Below, piece after piece: positions 17,522 to 26,720 of a DNA stretch of 64,000 bases. How positions within the stretch are numbered: position 1 is the first letter of the stretch; each line of letters opens with the position of its first letter. Made by a program: the position numbers and the translations under genes. The notes under the pieces were generated by a model. The model searched no databases and was not told the DNA's origin. It saw only the letters and a program-made list of their open reading frames with translations. This stretch comes from Oscillatoriaceae cyanobacterium Prado104. GTDB taxonomy: Bacteria > Cyanobacteriota > Cyanobacteriia > Cyanobacteriales > Microcoleaceae. Location: the NCBI GenBank assembly GCA_025454405.1, contig JALOON010000012.1, forward strand, positions 1 to 64,000. Direction: 5' to 3'.

Positions 17522-19218
17522 GCTTCTCGACAAAGGGGTAGATAAAGTTTACTCCGATGGGCGACGAACTCAGAGCCTTGGAGAAATGCACGACTAATTT
17601 CTGTGTTGTTTAAAACATTATCAATAGCTACAACTCCAGAGCAATGGGCAACTGTTTTTATAGCCGTTAAGCAGGTGTCATAGGTATCAAAGCTGTTAAT
17701 AAAAGCGAAGCAAAATTCCAGATTTTTTATTGATTGGATAGCCTCTTCAGTTAACGCGCCTAAGCATATAATTGATACGACATCCGCATAGGGTTCAATC
17801 TCAGCTAATAAGGTTTCTTCTAAATTAGGGGAAATATTTTTGGTCTCAGCTTCTTCTGCTAAACCCACAATGAATAATCGCCGATTATATTTTTGGACAA
17901 GTTGGGCTAGTCTTTTTGTAGCTTCTATTTCCGAAAAGCCAAGCTGAATCAAATCACCAGACCATTCCTGAGTACAGTATTGAGCTACTCGGGAGATTCT
18001 TTCGACTTGGTAAACATTGCTGAACTCCGGTTTTTCTTTAGTGGTTTCCCCTAGGATATTTAATAAGATATTTACTTGGGTCTCATAGTAGGGGTTGAGA
18101 TGGAGCTTTTCTAATAAATAGTAATCACTGCGAAGAGCAAACTTAATCCGTTTAGCTAAGTCTGAGAACTTAACCCCTTCATAATGAATTAGCCTTGATG
18201 AAGCCAACTTTAAGAGAGCATTATCTCGATATCTCAGTAAAATTTTTCTATCTATTTCCTGGGAAACTTCAACTGTAGAGATTCTATTTTTCCAAAAAAG
18301 AGGTAAATCTTCTAGACAATATCTAGAATCTACACCATATAGAGCATCGAGTGCATAGTAATCTTCTATTTGAGGATTAATATGAACATAACCTGGCTTT
18401 CTTCCTTCGGCACAATACAATATTTTAATATCATTTTCAAAGAAACCCTCAGGAATGTATAATGGGGGACATAAATTCAAATCAATATTTACATGAGTAT
18501 ATACATCAAAATGCCTGAATAATTCCCGATATGGGACGATAGTCGCAGTAGGGACTTTCCTCACCCCTGGCACCCAATCAGGTTGGGGAAGATAAGTATC
18601 TCCATAGTCTGCTTCACACCATAGATATTTCAGCCAGTTCTTATTGACAATATATATGCTATCATTAACGCTCCACTCTTTAATTATACAGTATTCGTCG
18701 GCATCCTCTATTATTATTCCGTTGCTAGAATCCCTAGGAAAAATATTATAAGTCGGTTTGGCACTATAAGCTAAAACCTCTGGCCAATGAGAAAATACAC
18801 AACCCACATAAGGATAGTCTTGGGACATAGAGCTAAGTTTAGCTTCCACCTTATAAAGTAAATCAGTATCATAGTCAATAAAAACGTGATTATCTTTACA
18901 ACAAAACCAAACTAAATCATCATCCTCTAAACTAAAGACTTCTTCCATAGCTTCTTGCCATTGAGACTGATGAGTTAGGCGATAATCATAAATTGTGGGA
19001 TTTTTAAATAAAGATTCGATCCAGGATTTTAATTCTTCACGACGACTTTCATAGCTAACATCCAAATCATAGTAAATAATTACATGACTCCATTCTATGA
19101 CTGAGTAACTTGCTAAGGTGTATTTAAACACATTGAGTCGGTCATAGGAATCACCATAATAGCCTCGAGGGTATTTCACTCGATTATCTGTAATAAAAAC
19201 GCTGAGAAATAAGATCAC
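17497..19218 (-). CDS. Large protein with a GT-A-like N-terminus and a degenerate methyltransferase-like C-terminus
   Basis: This 573-residue protein is not firmly assigned. The N-terminus (MILFLSVFITDNRVKYPRGY, then HVIIYYDLD and SLEDDDLVWFCCKDNH) looks like a glycosyltransferase-type fold with an acidic cluster. The last 160 residues (WSGDLIQLGFSEIEATKRLA, RRLFIVGLAEEAE, AFINSFDTYDTCLTAI, GVVAIDNVLNN) follow the layout of Methyltransf_24 methyltransferases. The glycine motif (GDLIQLGF) and the usual FIDG (FINS) are altered, so catalysis is doubtful. It is transcribed toward the 14654 gene and overlaps its 3' end by 25 bp. A role in surface glycans is inferred from location. Confidence 0.65.
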   Translation of the reverse strand: MILFLSVFITDNRVKYPRGYYGDSYDRLNVFKYTLASYSVIEWSHVIIYYDLDVSYESRREELKSWIESLFKNPTIYDYRLTHQSQWQEAMEEVFSLEDDDLVWFCCKDNHVFIDYDTDLLYKVEAKLSSMSQDYPYVGCVFSHWPEVLAYSAKPTYNIFPRDSSNGIIIEDADEYCIIKEWSVNDSIYIVNKNWLKYLWCEADYGDTYLPQPDWVPGVRKVPTATIVPYRELFRHFDVYTHVNIDLNLCPPLYIPEGFFENDIKILYCAEGRKPGYVHINPQIEDYYALDALYGVDSRYCLEDLPLFWKNRISTVEVSQEIDRKILLRYRDNALLKLASSRLIHYEGVKFSDLAKRIKFALRSDYYLLEKLHLNPYYETQVNILLNILGETTKEKPEFSNVYQVERISRVAQYCTQEWSGDLIQLGFSEIEATKRLAQLVQKYNRRLFIVGLAEEAETKNISPNLEETLLAEIEPYADVVSIICLGALTEEAIQSIKNLEFCFAFINSFDTYDTCLTAIKTVAHCSGVVAIDNVLNNTEISRAFLQGSEFVAHRSKLYLPLCREAYLLWPSA

Positions 19219-19335
19219 TTTAGTTGCTCCTCATATAAAAAGATCAAAAAGTTAGTTAGCCAGATACACTGTTAGAATACACTGTTAGAGTTAAACTTCT
19301 TTAGTTTATAGCAGCAAGATCGATCGCATACTGTA

Positions 19336-20550
19336 TCAACTCCATCCAAAAACAACAATCGCCTCCCCGATCGCTAAAGAAGCAGTAGCAGCCGGAGAAG
19401 GAGCATTACAAACATGAATTGCACGCTCCCCCCTAACTAACAAGAAATCATCCACTAATCCACCATCCTTTGTCAAGGCCTGAGCTCTCACCCCTGCATG
19501 AGTAGGAACCAAATCTTCAGCTTGCACTTCAGGAATCAACTTTTGCAGACTCCTCACAAAAGCAGCTTTACTAAACGATCGCACCATTTCCTCTATCCCC
19601 ACACCCGCATATTTTGCCGCCAATTTCCAGAAACCAGGGTAAGTGAAAGTTTCAACCAAGTCGCGCAGATTGATGTCTGTTTTTTGATAGCCTTCTCGCT
19701 TGAGACTGAGAACAGCATTAGGCCCTGCATGGACACTCCCATCAATCATCCGAGTAAAGTGAACTCCCAAAAAAGGAAAATTGGGGTTGGGAACCGGATA
19801 AATTAAATGCTTTACTAGATAACGTTTTTCTGGCACTAATTCATAATACTCTCCTCGGAAAGGTACAATCTGAACTTCTGGATCGACACCAGCGAGTTTG
19901 GCGACACGATCGCTAAACAATCCAGCACAATTAACAATAAACTTAGCCTGAAAAGAACCTTGAGTTGTGGCAATCTCCACACCATCCAAAATAGGTGCAA
20001 TCTTCAGAACTTTAGTAGATAGGCGAAGTTCCCCTCCCCGAGAAGCAACTAATTCAGCATACTTGTCACAAACTTGCCTGTAGTTAATAATCCCTGTAGT
20101 GGGAACTCGGATAGCTGCTAAACAACTAACGTGAGGCTCAATTTCTTTAACTTCTTCAGCAGTCACTTTCTCAATTTTCAACCCATTAGCTAAACCCCGC
20201 TGGTAAAGGTTATCTAACAGAGGCAATTCTTCCAAATTGGTTGCTACTATTAGCTTGCCGCAGATTTCATAGTTAATCTCATGCTTTTGACAGAATTCAA
20301 CCAGCAAACGATTCCCCTCCCGGCACAAATTTGCTTTTAAACTACCCGGTTTGTAGTAAATTCCAGAGTGAATCACCCCACTATTGTTTCCGGTTTGGTG
20401 TGCGGCCCAACTCGACTCTTTTTCGATCGCTAAAATTGAGGCATCTGGATAGCGAAGACCTAAAGCCATTGCTGTAGATAATCCCACAATGCCACCACCA
20501 ATCACGGCGAAATCGTATCGATCTGTACTAGGAAAGTCAGCAGGTATCAT
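19336..20550 (-). CDS. lhgO: L-2-hydroxyglutarate oxidase
   Basis: This 404-residue FAD enzyme of the DAO/LhgO family oxidises L-2-hydroxyglutarate to 2-oxoglutarate, removing a by-product of central metabolism. The FAD-binding motif is FAVIGGGIVGLSTAMALG. HQTGNNSGVIHSGIYYKPGS is highly characteristic of LhgO, as are VPTTGIINYRQV and the C-terminal THAGVRAQAL segment. Length matches the family. It lies downstream of, but separated by a terminator from, the sugar-nucleotide operon, so it is probably a separate unit. Confidence 0.93.
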   Translation of the reverse strand: MIPADFPSTDRYDFAVIGGGIVGLSTAMALGLRYPDASILAIEKESSWAAHQTGNNSGVIHSGIYYKPGSLKANLCREGNRLLVEFCQKHEINYEICGKLIVATNLEELPLLDNLYQRGLANGLKIEKVTAEEVKEIEPHVSCLAAIRVPTTGIINYRQVCDKYAELVASRGGELRLSTKVLKIAPILDGVEIATTQGSFQAKFIVNCAGLFSDRVAKLAGVDPEVQIVPFRGEYYELVPEKRYLVKHLIYPVPNPNFPFLGVHFTRMIDGSVHAGPNAVLSLKREGYQKTDINLRDLVETFTYPGFWKLAAKYAGVGIEEMVRSFSKAAFVRSLQKLIPEVQAEDLVPTHAGVRAQALTKDGGLVDDFLLVRGERAIHVCNAPSPAATASLAIGEAIVVFGWS

Positions 20551-20690
20551 AATAGTTATTGAAAAATACCGATAGCTTAAAAACTGTCGTTACATCAGAA
20601 AAGATTGCCCGAGCAGACTGCAAATTTTATAGTTATATAGATCGGTCATAGTGTCAGAGGTTTATTCCATCACTCAATGTTAAATAAATT

Positions 20691-20727
20691 AAATTACCTC
20701 ATCTTTTGTGGGGAGATGAGGTAATTT
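20691..20727 (-). terminator. Terminator of the sugar-nucleotide operon
   Basis: AAATTACCTCATCT and AGATGAGGTAATTT form a perfect 14-bp stem around a 9-base loop. It starts 10 bp past the radical SAM stop codon and is followed on the minus strand by an AT-rich T-containing stretch. It marks the end of the minus-strand run that begins upstream of 33603. Confidence 0.85.
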
Positions 20728-20737
20728 AGCAACTTAT

Positions 20738-22252
20738 CTAAACAGCAACTAAGAGTTTTCGCTCTAGTTTATGAGAAGCCATCTCCCGAATATGTGCCGC
20801 CGTTTCCGGTCCAAACTTCTGAGTAATCATCTCCAAATACTTCGGGCTATTAAAATATACCTGGAAAGCACGATCGCGGAAGCGCAAAACCTCAGAAGCA
20901 GGCAAATACTTAGTAGGTAGGGGCAACGTATCTACAGAATGCTGAGAATAGCCACTCCAACTATCCGGCAACTGCCAGCCTTCCTTGAGAGCCATATTGT
21001 ACAATTGAGAACCAGGATAAGCCATTGTCGAGTAAAAATTAGCAAACTCGCAATTAAGGTCTAAAGCTAAATCTAGAGTTTGCTGCATTGTTTCTAAGTC
21101 ATCTTCTGGCAACCCAAAAATATAGTTACCAATGACATTAATACCCGCCTCTCTGACTTTAGAAATGGTTTTGTAAATATCTTCTTGACCGACACCTTTC
21201 TGCACGTCATCCCGCACGCGATCGCTCGCAGCTTCGATGCCAAAAGCCAGCCAATTAAAACCAGCCCGCTTCAGCTTATCCAGCATCTCATCCCTAACAG
21301 TATCTACACGAGCGTAAGCCCAGATATTGAGATCGTAACCCCGTTCAATTATCAGATCGCAGATACCCAAAACGTGCTTGGGATTGAGCACAAACATCTC
21401 ATCCGCAAATTTGATATTCCGCACGCCGTATTTATTTACCAACAGGTCAATTTGGGAAATTACGTGTTCGGGACTCCAGAAGCGATAGCTATTGGTAATA
21501 TCCCGATATCCCAACTCTTTCTCACCAGTTTTAAACGGCGCTTGAATGCAACAGAAACTGCAATGAAAAGGGCAACCCAAAGTTGTGTAAATAGCCGCGT
21601 AAGGTTGGCGAACAAGACCGTCAAAACAGTGCCAGTTGTGCGCCCGATACTTCTCCATCGGCAGCAAATCCCAGGCAATTCCAGGCATTTTTTCCTCTAC
21701 TTCCGTCAGCAGAGGTGCGGGAGGATTCACCTTAACTTCCTTGCCTTCCCAATACCACAAACCGCGCACTTTGCTGTAATCTGGTGCATCTGATTTCAGG
21801 GCGGCCAGCAGTTCCAGCATTGTATAAAGTCCTTCGCCACCTGCTACAAAATCAGCGTCTTCTTCCCGCAGAGATCGCTCCGGCAAAGCAGCAACATGTC
21901 CGCCAACTAAAAGCACTTTTAAATTCGGTGAATTTTGCTTAACGGCGGTGCAAACAGCACTAGCTCCCGGCATCACTTGGGTGGATGCTGAAGGCTGTTG
22001 TCCGTAGACAACTACAGCCGTTAAAACTGGATTTAACTCAGCAATGCGCTCTGCCGTTTCCTGCGGGCTTAATTCTTCTGCTGTCGCATCGATAATGTTA
22101 ACTGAAAAGCCGTGATTCCGAATGAAAGTTGCCATTAAACCAGCCCAAACTGGCGGCTCAACAGCAGACAAAGTATTGCTGAGGGACTGGTAAATTTTGG
22201 CTCGATTACCGGGGTTAACGAGTACCAAATCTAATTGATGATTGTTAGTCAT
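20738..22252 (-). CDS. B12-binding-domain radical SAM enzyme
   Basis: This 504-residue protein of the BchE/HpnP-like class has an N-terminal cobalamin-binding fold (DLVLVNPGN...LLVGGHVAALPE, GGEG). The radical SAM core has the CxxxCxxC cluster motif in LGCPFHCSFC. Later FADEMFVLNP, AFGIEAASDRV and IGNYIFGLPED belong to the barrel. I chose ATG at 22252, preceded by CAGGAGAAAACAACA; an upstream start would overlap the previous gene by 68 bp. Such enzymes methylate unactivated carbons or rearrange carbon skeletons. As last gene of the sugar operon it may modify the unusual sugar or a lipid carrier; the substrate is unknown. Confidence 0.88.
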   Translation of the reverse strand: MTNNHQLDLVLVNPGNRAKIYQSLSNTLSAVEPPVWAGLMATFIRNHGFSVNIIDATAEELSPQETAERIAELNPVLTAVVVYGQQPSASTQVMPGASAVCTAVKQNSPNLKVLLVGGHVAALPERSLREEDADFVAGGEGLYTMLELLAALKSDAPDYSKVRGLWYWEGKEVKVNPPAPLLTEVEEKMPGIAWDLLPMEKYRAHNWHCFDGLVRQPYAAIYTTLGCPFHCSFCCIQAPFKTGEKELGYRDITNSYRFWSPEHVISQIDLLVNKYGVRNIKFADEMFVLNPKHVLGICDLIIERGYDLNIWAYARVDTVRDEMLDKLKRAGFNWLAFGIEAASDRVRDDVQKGVGQEDIYKTISKVREAGINVIGNYIFGLPEDDLETMQQTLDLALDLNCEFANFYSTMAYPGSQLYNMALKEGWQLPDSWSGYSQHSVDTLPLPTKYLPASEVLRFRDRAFQVYFNSPKYLEMITQKFGPETAAHIREMASHKLERKLLVAV

Positions 22253-22313
22253 TGTTGTTTTCTCCTGTTGGTATTTTATCTCATTTTCACTTTGTTGGTT
22301 AACTTCTCTAGCG

Positions 22314-23525
22314 TTACTGTTTGTTAACAAGAGAACAGAGTTCCAAGATTTTCTCTTTTTCCAATCCCGGATAATTGCCAATGTAAAAACCGTAAAAATG
22401 TACGTGGTCTACCTTAGCAAACTTAGCCAGATCGGCCTTACCAAAATTTTTTTTCAAATAAGGCTGGCGCAACTGATTTCCTCCTCCAGCAGTCCCCCTC
22501 CGAAACTCAACGCCATGTTCCCGAAGTGCTTGCATTAAGTTATCGCGCAAAACTGTATCTGGCTGTTTCAAGATCAGCGTAAAGGCATAATTGCAACTAC
22601 CTTCAGTGGCAAAATCAGTCTGGTACTTGTCAGGATCTAAGTTTTGTAGGAACAGTAACAAATTCTCAGTTCTAAGTTTGTTATTTTCATCAAGTCGTTT
22701 GAGTTGCGATCGCCCCATTACCGCATTAATTTCTGTACTCCTGACATTGTAGGCAGGAAAAGCAAAAATAAAGTCCGGGTTGAGGTCGGGATGCCGATCG
22801 TAATAAGACTGCTTCAATTCATCTGACGTTGACTCCCGCACCATACCGTGAGAGCGAAACATCCGCAGCATTTCATATAAATTGCGGTCATTAGTAGAAA
22901 TCATCCCCCCTTCTATGGTACTCATGTGATGAGCGTAGTAAAAGGAAAAATTAGACATCAGCCCAAACGAGCCTAATTTCCGCCCCTCAAAAGTTGCACC
23001 GTAGGACTCGCAGACATCTTCAATTAACGGAATGTTCCGGGACTCCAACTCATCCAATAAGCGTCGATCGAGCGCATTATAACCAAGTACGTGAGTTAAA
23101 AATACAGCCTTCGTCTGCGGGGTTAATTTCTCAATTACCTGGTCAATATCCATCCCCAACGTGCGGGGATTAATATCAACAAATACTGGTTTAAAACCCG
23201 CTTGAATTACTGACGCAATATCCGATACCCAAGTCAGCGTCGGTACGATGACTTCGCCTGCGCCGTAAGTCTCCCGCAGGGCACACATCGTCACCAAATT
23301 AGCCGAGGAGCCTGAATTCACAAACACGCTATACTTAACTCCAAGCCATTCTGACCATTCTTGTTCAAAAGCTCGCACCTGCTTAGATTGAGTTAAAATC
23401 GGATCGTCTTGTTGGAGAAATTCGATGACAGCATCCAAGTCAGCCCTAGTGATGTTGTTTTGCATCAAAGGCATTTTCAGTTTTTTGTTCAGTTTTTCAT
23501 CAGACGCGATCGGTGTTTTCTGCAT
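22314..23525 (-). CDS. DegT/DnrJ-fold sugar 3-dehydratase (ColD/RfbH-like)
   Basis: This 403-residue PLP protein is of the DegT/DnrJ/EryC1/StrS family. The PLP lysine position is histidine: SFYYAHHMSTIEGG, with His199-His200 where aminotransferases have K. His there is the signature of ColD (GDP-4-keto-6-deoxymannose 3-dehydratase) and RfbH (CDP-sugar 3-dehydrase). It removes the C3 hydroxyl rather than adding an amine. The CxC-type iron-sulfur ligands of RfbH are not seen, which favours the ColD type. Substrate-side residues VNSGSSANL and the IEDVCESYGA motif are intact. It starts 2 bp after the E1 gene stop, so the two are tightly coupled. Confidence 0.88.
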   Translation of the reverse strand: MQKTPIASDEKLNKKLKMPLMQNNITRADLDAVIEFLQQDDPILTQSKQVRAFEQEWSEWLGVKYSVFVNSGSSANLVTMCALRETYGAGEVIVPTLTWVSDIASVIQAGFKPVFVDINPRTLGMDIDQVIEKLTPQTKAVFLTHVLGYNALDRRLLDELESRNIPLIEDVCESYGATFEGRKLGSFGLMSNFSFYYAHHMSTIEGGMISTNDRNLYEMLRMFRSHGMVRESTSDELKQSYYDRHPDLNPDFIFAFPAYNVRSTEINAVMGRSQLKRLDENNKLRTENLLLFLQNLDPDKYQTDFATEGSCNYAFTLILKQPDTVLRDNLMQALREHGVEFRRGTAGGGNQLRQPYLKKNFGKADLAKFAKVDHVHFYGFYIGNYPGLEKEKILELCSLVNKQ

Positions 23526-23527
23526 GG

Positions 23528-25576
23528 TTAAAAAGGCCCTTTAAATTCAATATCTTTCAAGTCTTTGCGTTCCTCTGGCAGCCAGCCATTTTTGCCTGTT
23601 ACCAACTCGCAAGCAGCAGCAGCAATCGTGCGCCCGTTAGGATAGAAATCTGCTTCCAAATTCGGTGCAGTCGGGCAAGTAACAGGTGCAAAACCCAAGC
23701 GTCGAACCCGAATATCGCGCTTACCTTGCAGCCGTTCCGTCACTAGAGCAATGATTTCAGCGCTAGCACCGCAAGTTATCCAGCCATTATCTACCACGCA
23801 GAGTCTGCCGGTTTTAAGCACGGATTCGGTAATGGTATCAATATCTAGGGGACTTAACCAAATCGGGTCAATGACTTCGGCGCTAATGCCAATTTCTTCC
23901 AGATAGCGCTGGGCCCGCAGACATTCTACCTGCATGTAGGAAATACCGACTAGCGTAACGTCCTCGCCGATCGCCGTGACTCGCGCCTTGCCGGGAAGTA
24001 CAGTATAAGCTGACTCTGGCACGGGGCCTTTTTGAAAGTGCAAAATCCGGTGTTCGACATACATCACCGGGTTTTCATCGCGGATGGCAGCAATTAAACA
24101 GCCTTTGGCATCATAGGGAGTTGTCGGGGCCACTACTTTTAAGCCGGGAACGTGCATGAAAAAGGAATACAATCCTTGAGAATGTTGCGCGCCTTGTCCC
24201 CAACTTTTGCCAATCATCGATCGCACTACCAGCGGGATTGATACTTGTCCGCCGTACATGTAGCGACTTTTAGCGGCTACGTTAATCAACTGGTTCATTG
24301 CCAGCATCAAGAAATCCATGCGGATGTGGACGTGAATCGGTCGCCAGCCCGCCAGCGCCATCCCAATTGCCGCCCCAGTCATGGCATCTTCTGACAGCGG
24401 AGTGCCGAATACTCGTTCGGAACCATATTTATCCAACAAGCCTTTAGTAGTACCCTGAATAGCTTTCGGGTCGTCTACATCTAATCCGAATATAATTACT
24501 GAAGCATCCCGCTCCATTTCCATATCAGTCGCTTCGCGCACTGCTTCTACATAGGTAAGAGTGCGATCGCTTGTTAGGGCTTTAGCTTCTGCAAAGGATA
24601 CCGATTGATTTTCCGATTTCGCATTCCCGGCTTTAAATACATCAGTAAATAATTCAGTTGAGTCTGGAAAAGGACTTGCTTCAGCAAACTCAAAAGCTGC
24701 TTGAATTTCTGCCTCGACTTCTGTTTCAATTTGCTGGCGTGTTTCAGGTTCTACTAAGGCGGCTAAACGCTGTACTTGGTCATTTTCTATCCAAGGTTGC
24801 GCCTCTTCCTTAGTCCGATATCCTAAGTGATAATCTTCATTCGGGCCGACGTGCTCTTTCCAGCGGTAGGTCATGCACTCAAAGAAAAACGGGCCACTTT
24901 CGCCGTTTCTTAAAGCTTGAGCCGCCGCGCTGACTTGTTCGTAAATGTTGAAAATATCGTTATTTTCAATTCGTTCGGCTCGGATGCCGTAACTGCGGGC
25001 GCGATCGCAGATATTGTCGAGGCGTTGCCGAAGTCGCTGGTGCGTGTGAATTGCATAACCATTATTCTCACACACAAAAATTAAGGGTACAGCTTTGAGA
25101 GCTGCAAAGTTTAGGCTTTCAGAGAAAACGCCTTCATCTACAGCACCATCTCCAAAGAAACTAACAGCGATCGTGCCTCCGGGCTGATTTTTTAAAGTTA
25201 AGGCATATCCCACAGCATTAGCGATCGTCGTTCCCACCACTGCTGACGAACCCATCACGTTAGCACTCATATCAATCAAGTGCATGGAGCCACCTTTACC
25301 CTTAGCACTCCCTGTAGCTTTGCCGTACAATTCGGCGATCATTTGCTTCAAATCTCCACCTTTTGCTAAATAGGCGGCGTGACTTCTGTAGGTGCCGAAA
25401 ACAACATCATCCGGCCGCAGCGCCTCGCAAACTGCTACCGCAACTGCTTCTTGACCGATGGAAAGATGTACTGGACTTTTAATTTTGTCCGTGGGGTAAA
25501 CCCTGGCAATTTCTTCTTCTACTCGGCGGATGCGGTATAGAGAACGGTAAAATTTTTCGTACAATTGATGAGCCAT
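23528..25576 (-). CDS. Fused alpha-beta thiamine-diphosphate E1 dehydrogenase-type enzyme
   Basis: The 682-residue chain joins E1-alpha (about 1-325; PVHLSIGQEAVAVAV, TPP motif GDGAVDEGVFSES ending CENNGYAI) to E1-beta (about 345-670; FGLDVDDPKA, TPLSEDAMTGAAIGMALAGW). In 2-oxoacid dehydrogenases these are separate or fused and decarboxylate pyruvate or branched-chain 2-oxoacids. No E2 or E3 gene is nearby. Placement directly before a sugar 3-dehydratase recalls AviB1/AviB2 of avilamycin synthesis, which resemble E1 alpha and beta and attach a two-carbon unit to a keto sugar. That role is an inference; a metabolic E1 is the alternative. Confidence 0.85.
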   Translation of the reverse strand: MAHQLYEKFYRSLYRIRRVEEEIARVYPTDKIKSPVHLSIGQEAVAVAVCEALRPDDVVFGTYRSHAAYLAKGGDLKQMIAELYGKATGSAKGKGGSMHLIDMSANVMGSSAVVGTTIANAVGYALTLKNQPGGTIAVSFFGDGAVDEGVFSESLNFAALKAVPLIFVCENNGYAIHTHQRLRQRLDNICDRARSYGIRAERIENNDIFNIYEQVSAAAQALRNGESGPFFFECMTYRWKEHVGPNEDYHLGYRTKEEAQPWIENDQVQRLAALVEPETRQQIETEVEAEIQAAFEFAEASPFPDSTELFTDVFKAGNAKSENQSVSFAEAKALTSDRTLTYVEAVREATDMEMERDASVIIFGLDVDDPKAIQGTTKGLLDKYGSERVFGTPLSEDAMTGAAIGMALAGWRPIHVHIRMDFLMLAMNQLINVAAKSRYMYGGQVSIPLVVRSMIGKSWGQGAQHSQGLYSFFMHVPGLKVVAPTTPYDAKGCLIAAIRDENPVMYVEHRILHFQKGPVPESAYTVLPGKARVTAIGEDVTLVGISYMQVECLRAQRYLEEIGISAEVIDPIWLSPLDIDTITESVLKTGRLCVVDNGWITCGASAEIIALVTERLQGKRDIRVRRLGFAPVTCPTAPNLEADFYPNGRTIAAAACELVTGKNGWLPEERKDLKDIEFKGPF

Positions 25577-25595
25577 ACTTTGCTGACAGTGCGGG

Positions 25596-26714
25596 TTAAG
25601 GATTCCAATCTACAAATGTTGCCAGGATACGAGCTAGGAAGGTGAGGCGTATCTGTTCTCTTGCTACTAACTGTGACAATGGAACTATGTCGGATTCATC
25701 AGTCAAATCATTTACACGATCGGGAAACGGCGATTCCCCAAAAGCGTGATCGAACATGAACAATATCTCTTCCCATCGAAATATCTCTTTGCGATTTGAA
25801 GTAATTGCTAGTAGGTGATTGCGATTGTTTTGGAGGGCGCTGCCTACTAAATAGCAAGCTTGGCAATTGTCTATTGCCACGATCGCCTCTGTCGAGATAC
25901 CGCGCGAGCGCAAACTATCCAGAGCCGGTGCTAAAGGTCGATCGAATACCAGGTAGCGATTTCCGAGAGGTACCTGTTCCGGGGATAGCGGCAACTTACT
26001 TGCGTCCATTTTCAAACAGCCACTGAGTAATTTACCAAATTGTTCGCCTCCAACTGCGACGCATTCAGTATAGTCGCGATCGCGCAGCCGGACAAATTCG
26101 TTGCCCATTTCGCGGAAAGTTTGATAGCAATCTTTAGCTTCCAGCCGTACTTTTTCCGGGTGACTAATTTTCCCGTACAGGATTCTATCTTTGTGAACAG
26201 GTTGCTCCAAAATATTCAGGCGCAAAAGTGTTTTTGCCATGACTTGCACGCCGAAATGTACCAAACCTCCGCGCTCGATCGAATCAAAATCGTGGAATAA
26301 AACCTGCCCTCCCGGTTTGAGAAATCCTATCCACGCATTAAAGTCTTCAAAAACATGCTCGAGAGCGTGGCTGCCATCTATAAATAGCAAATCTATAGGT
26401 TGATTTACTGTTTCTTGCCACGCTTTTGCACCTTCAACAGAGGATTTGGCAAATATAGTGACATTGGTATTTTTCAGGCGTTCGTAGGCTTCTGCCGAAG
26501 GCGCAATGTCGTAGGAGTAAATTTTTGCTCCTCTGCGACCTGCAACTGCTTGAAAGATAGTAGCAGAACCACCCTGAGCGGTGCCAATTTCCACAATTAC
26601 TCCATTGTCGGGCACTAAAGCGCCCCGCTCGGCAAGCGTGTCCTGTTCAGTGTTCCAAAGCTGGGAAAAGCCGGCTAACTGCAATTTAATTTGCTCGATT
26701 TCTGCGATCGTCAT
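25596..26714 (-). CDS. Class I SAM methyltransferase (Methyltransf_24 / CmcI-like)
   Basis: This 372-residue protein has motif I as VIVEIGTAQGGSATIFQAV, then IYSYDIAPS, the family signature LLFIDGSHALEHVFEDF and FLKPGGQVLFHDFD. The metal-binding Asp and His of sugar O-methyltransferases in this group fit FIDGSH and FHDFD. The C-terminal 150 residues form an extra domain without a recognised family. GAGG precedes the ATG. It sits between the E1 gene (19-bp gap) and the reductase gene (6-bp gap) and probably methylates the deoxy sugar made by the cluster. Confidence 0.85.
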   Translation of the reverse strand: MTIAEIEQIKLQLAGFSQLWNTEQDTLAERGALVPDNGVIVEIGTAQGGSATIFQAVAGRRGAKIYSYDIAPSAEAYERLKNTNVTIFAKSSVEGAKAWQETVNQPIDLLFIDGSHALEHVFEDFNAWIGFLKPGGQVLFHDFDSIERGGLVHFGVQVMAKTLLRLNILEQPVHKDRILYGKISHPEKVRLEAKDCYQTFREMGNEFVRLRDRDYTECVAVGGEQFGKLLSGCLKMDASKLPLSPEQVPLGNRYLVFDRPLAPALDSLRSRGISTEAIVAIDNCQACYLVGSALQNNRNHLLAITSNRKEIFRWEEILFMFDHAFGESPFPDRVNDLTDESDIVPLSQLVAREQIRLTFLARILATFVDWNP

Positions 26715-26720
26715 TATTGT

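Noticed and set aside
22253..22381. N-terminal extension of the radical SAM protein
   Set aside because: It would overlap the 3-dehydratase gene by 68 bp, while ATG 22252 has a clear AGGAG site and begins the conserved domain.
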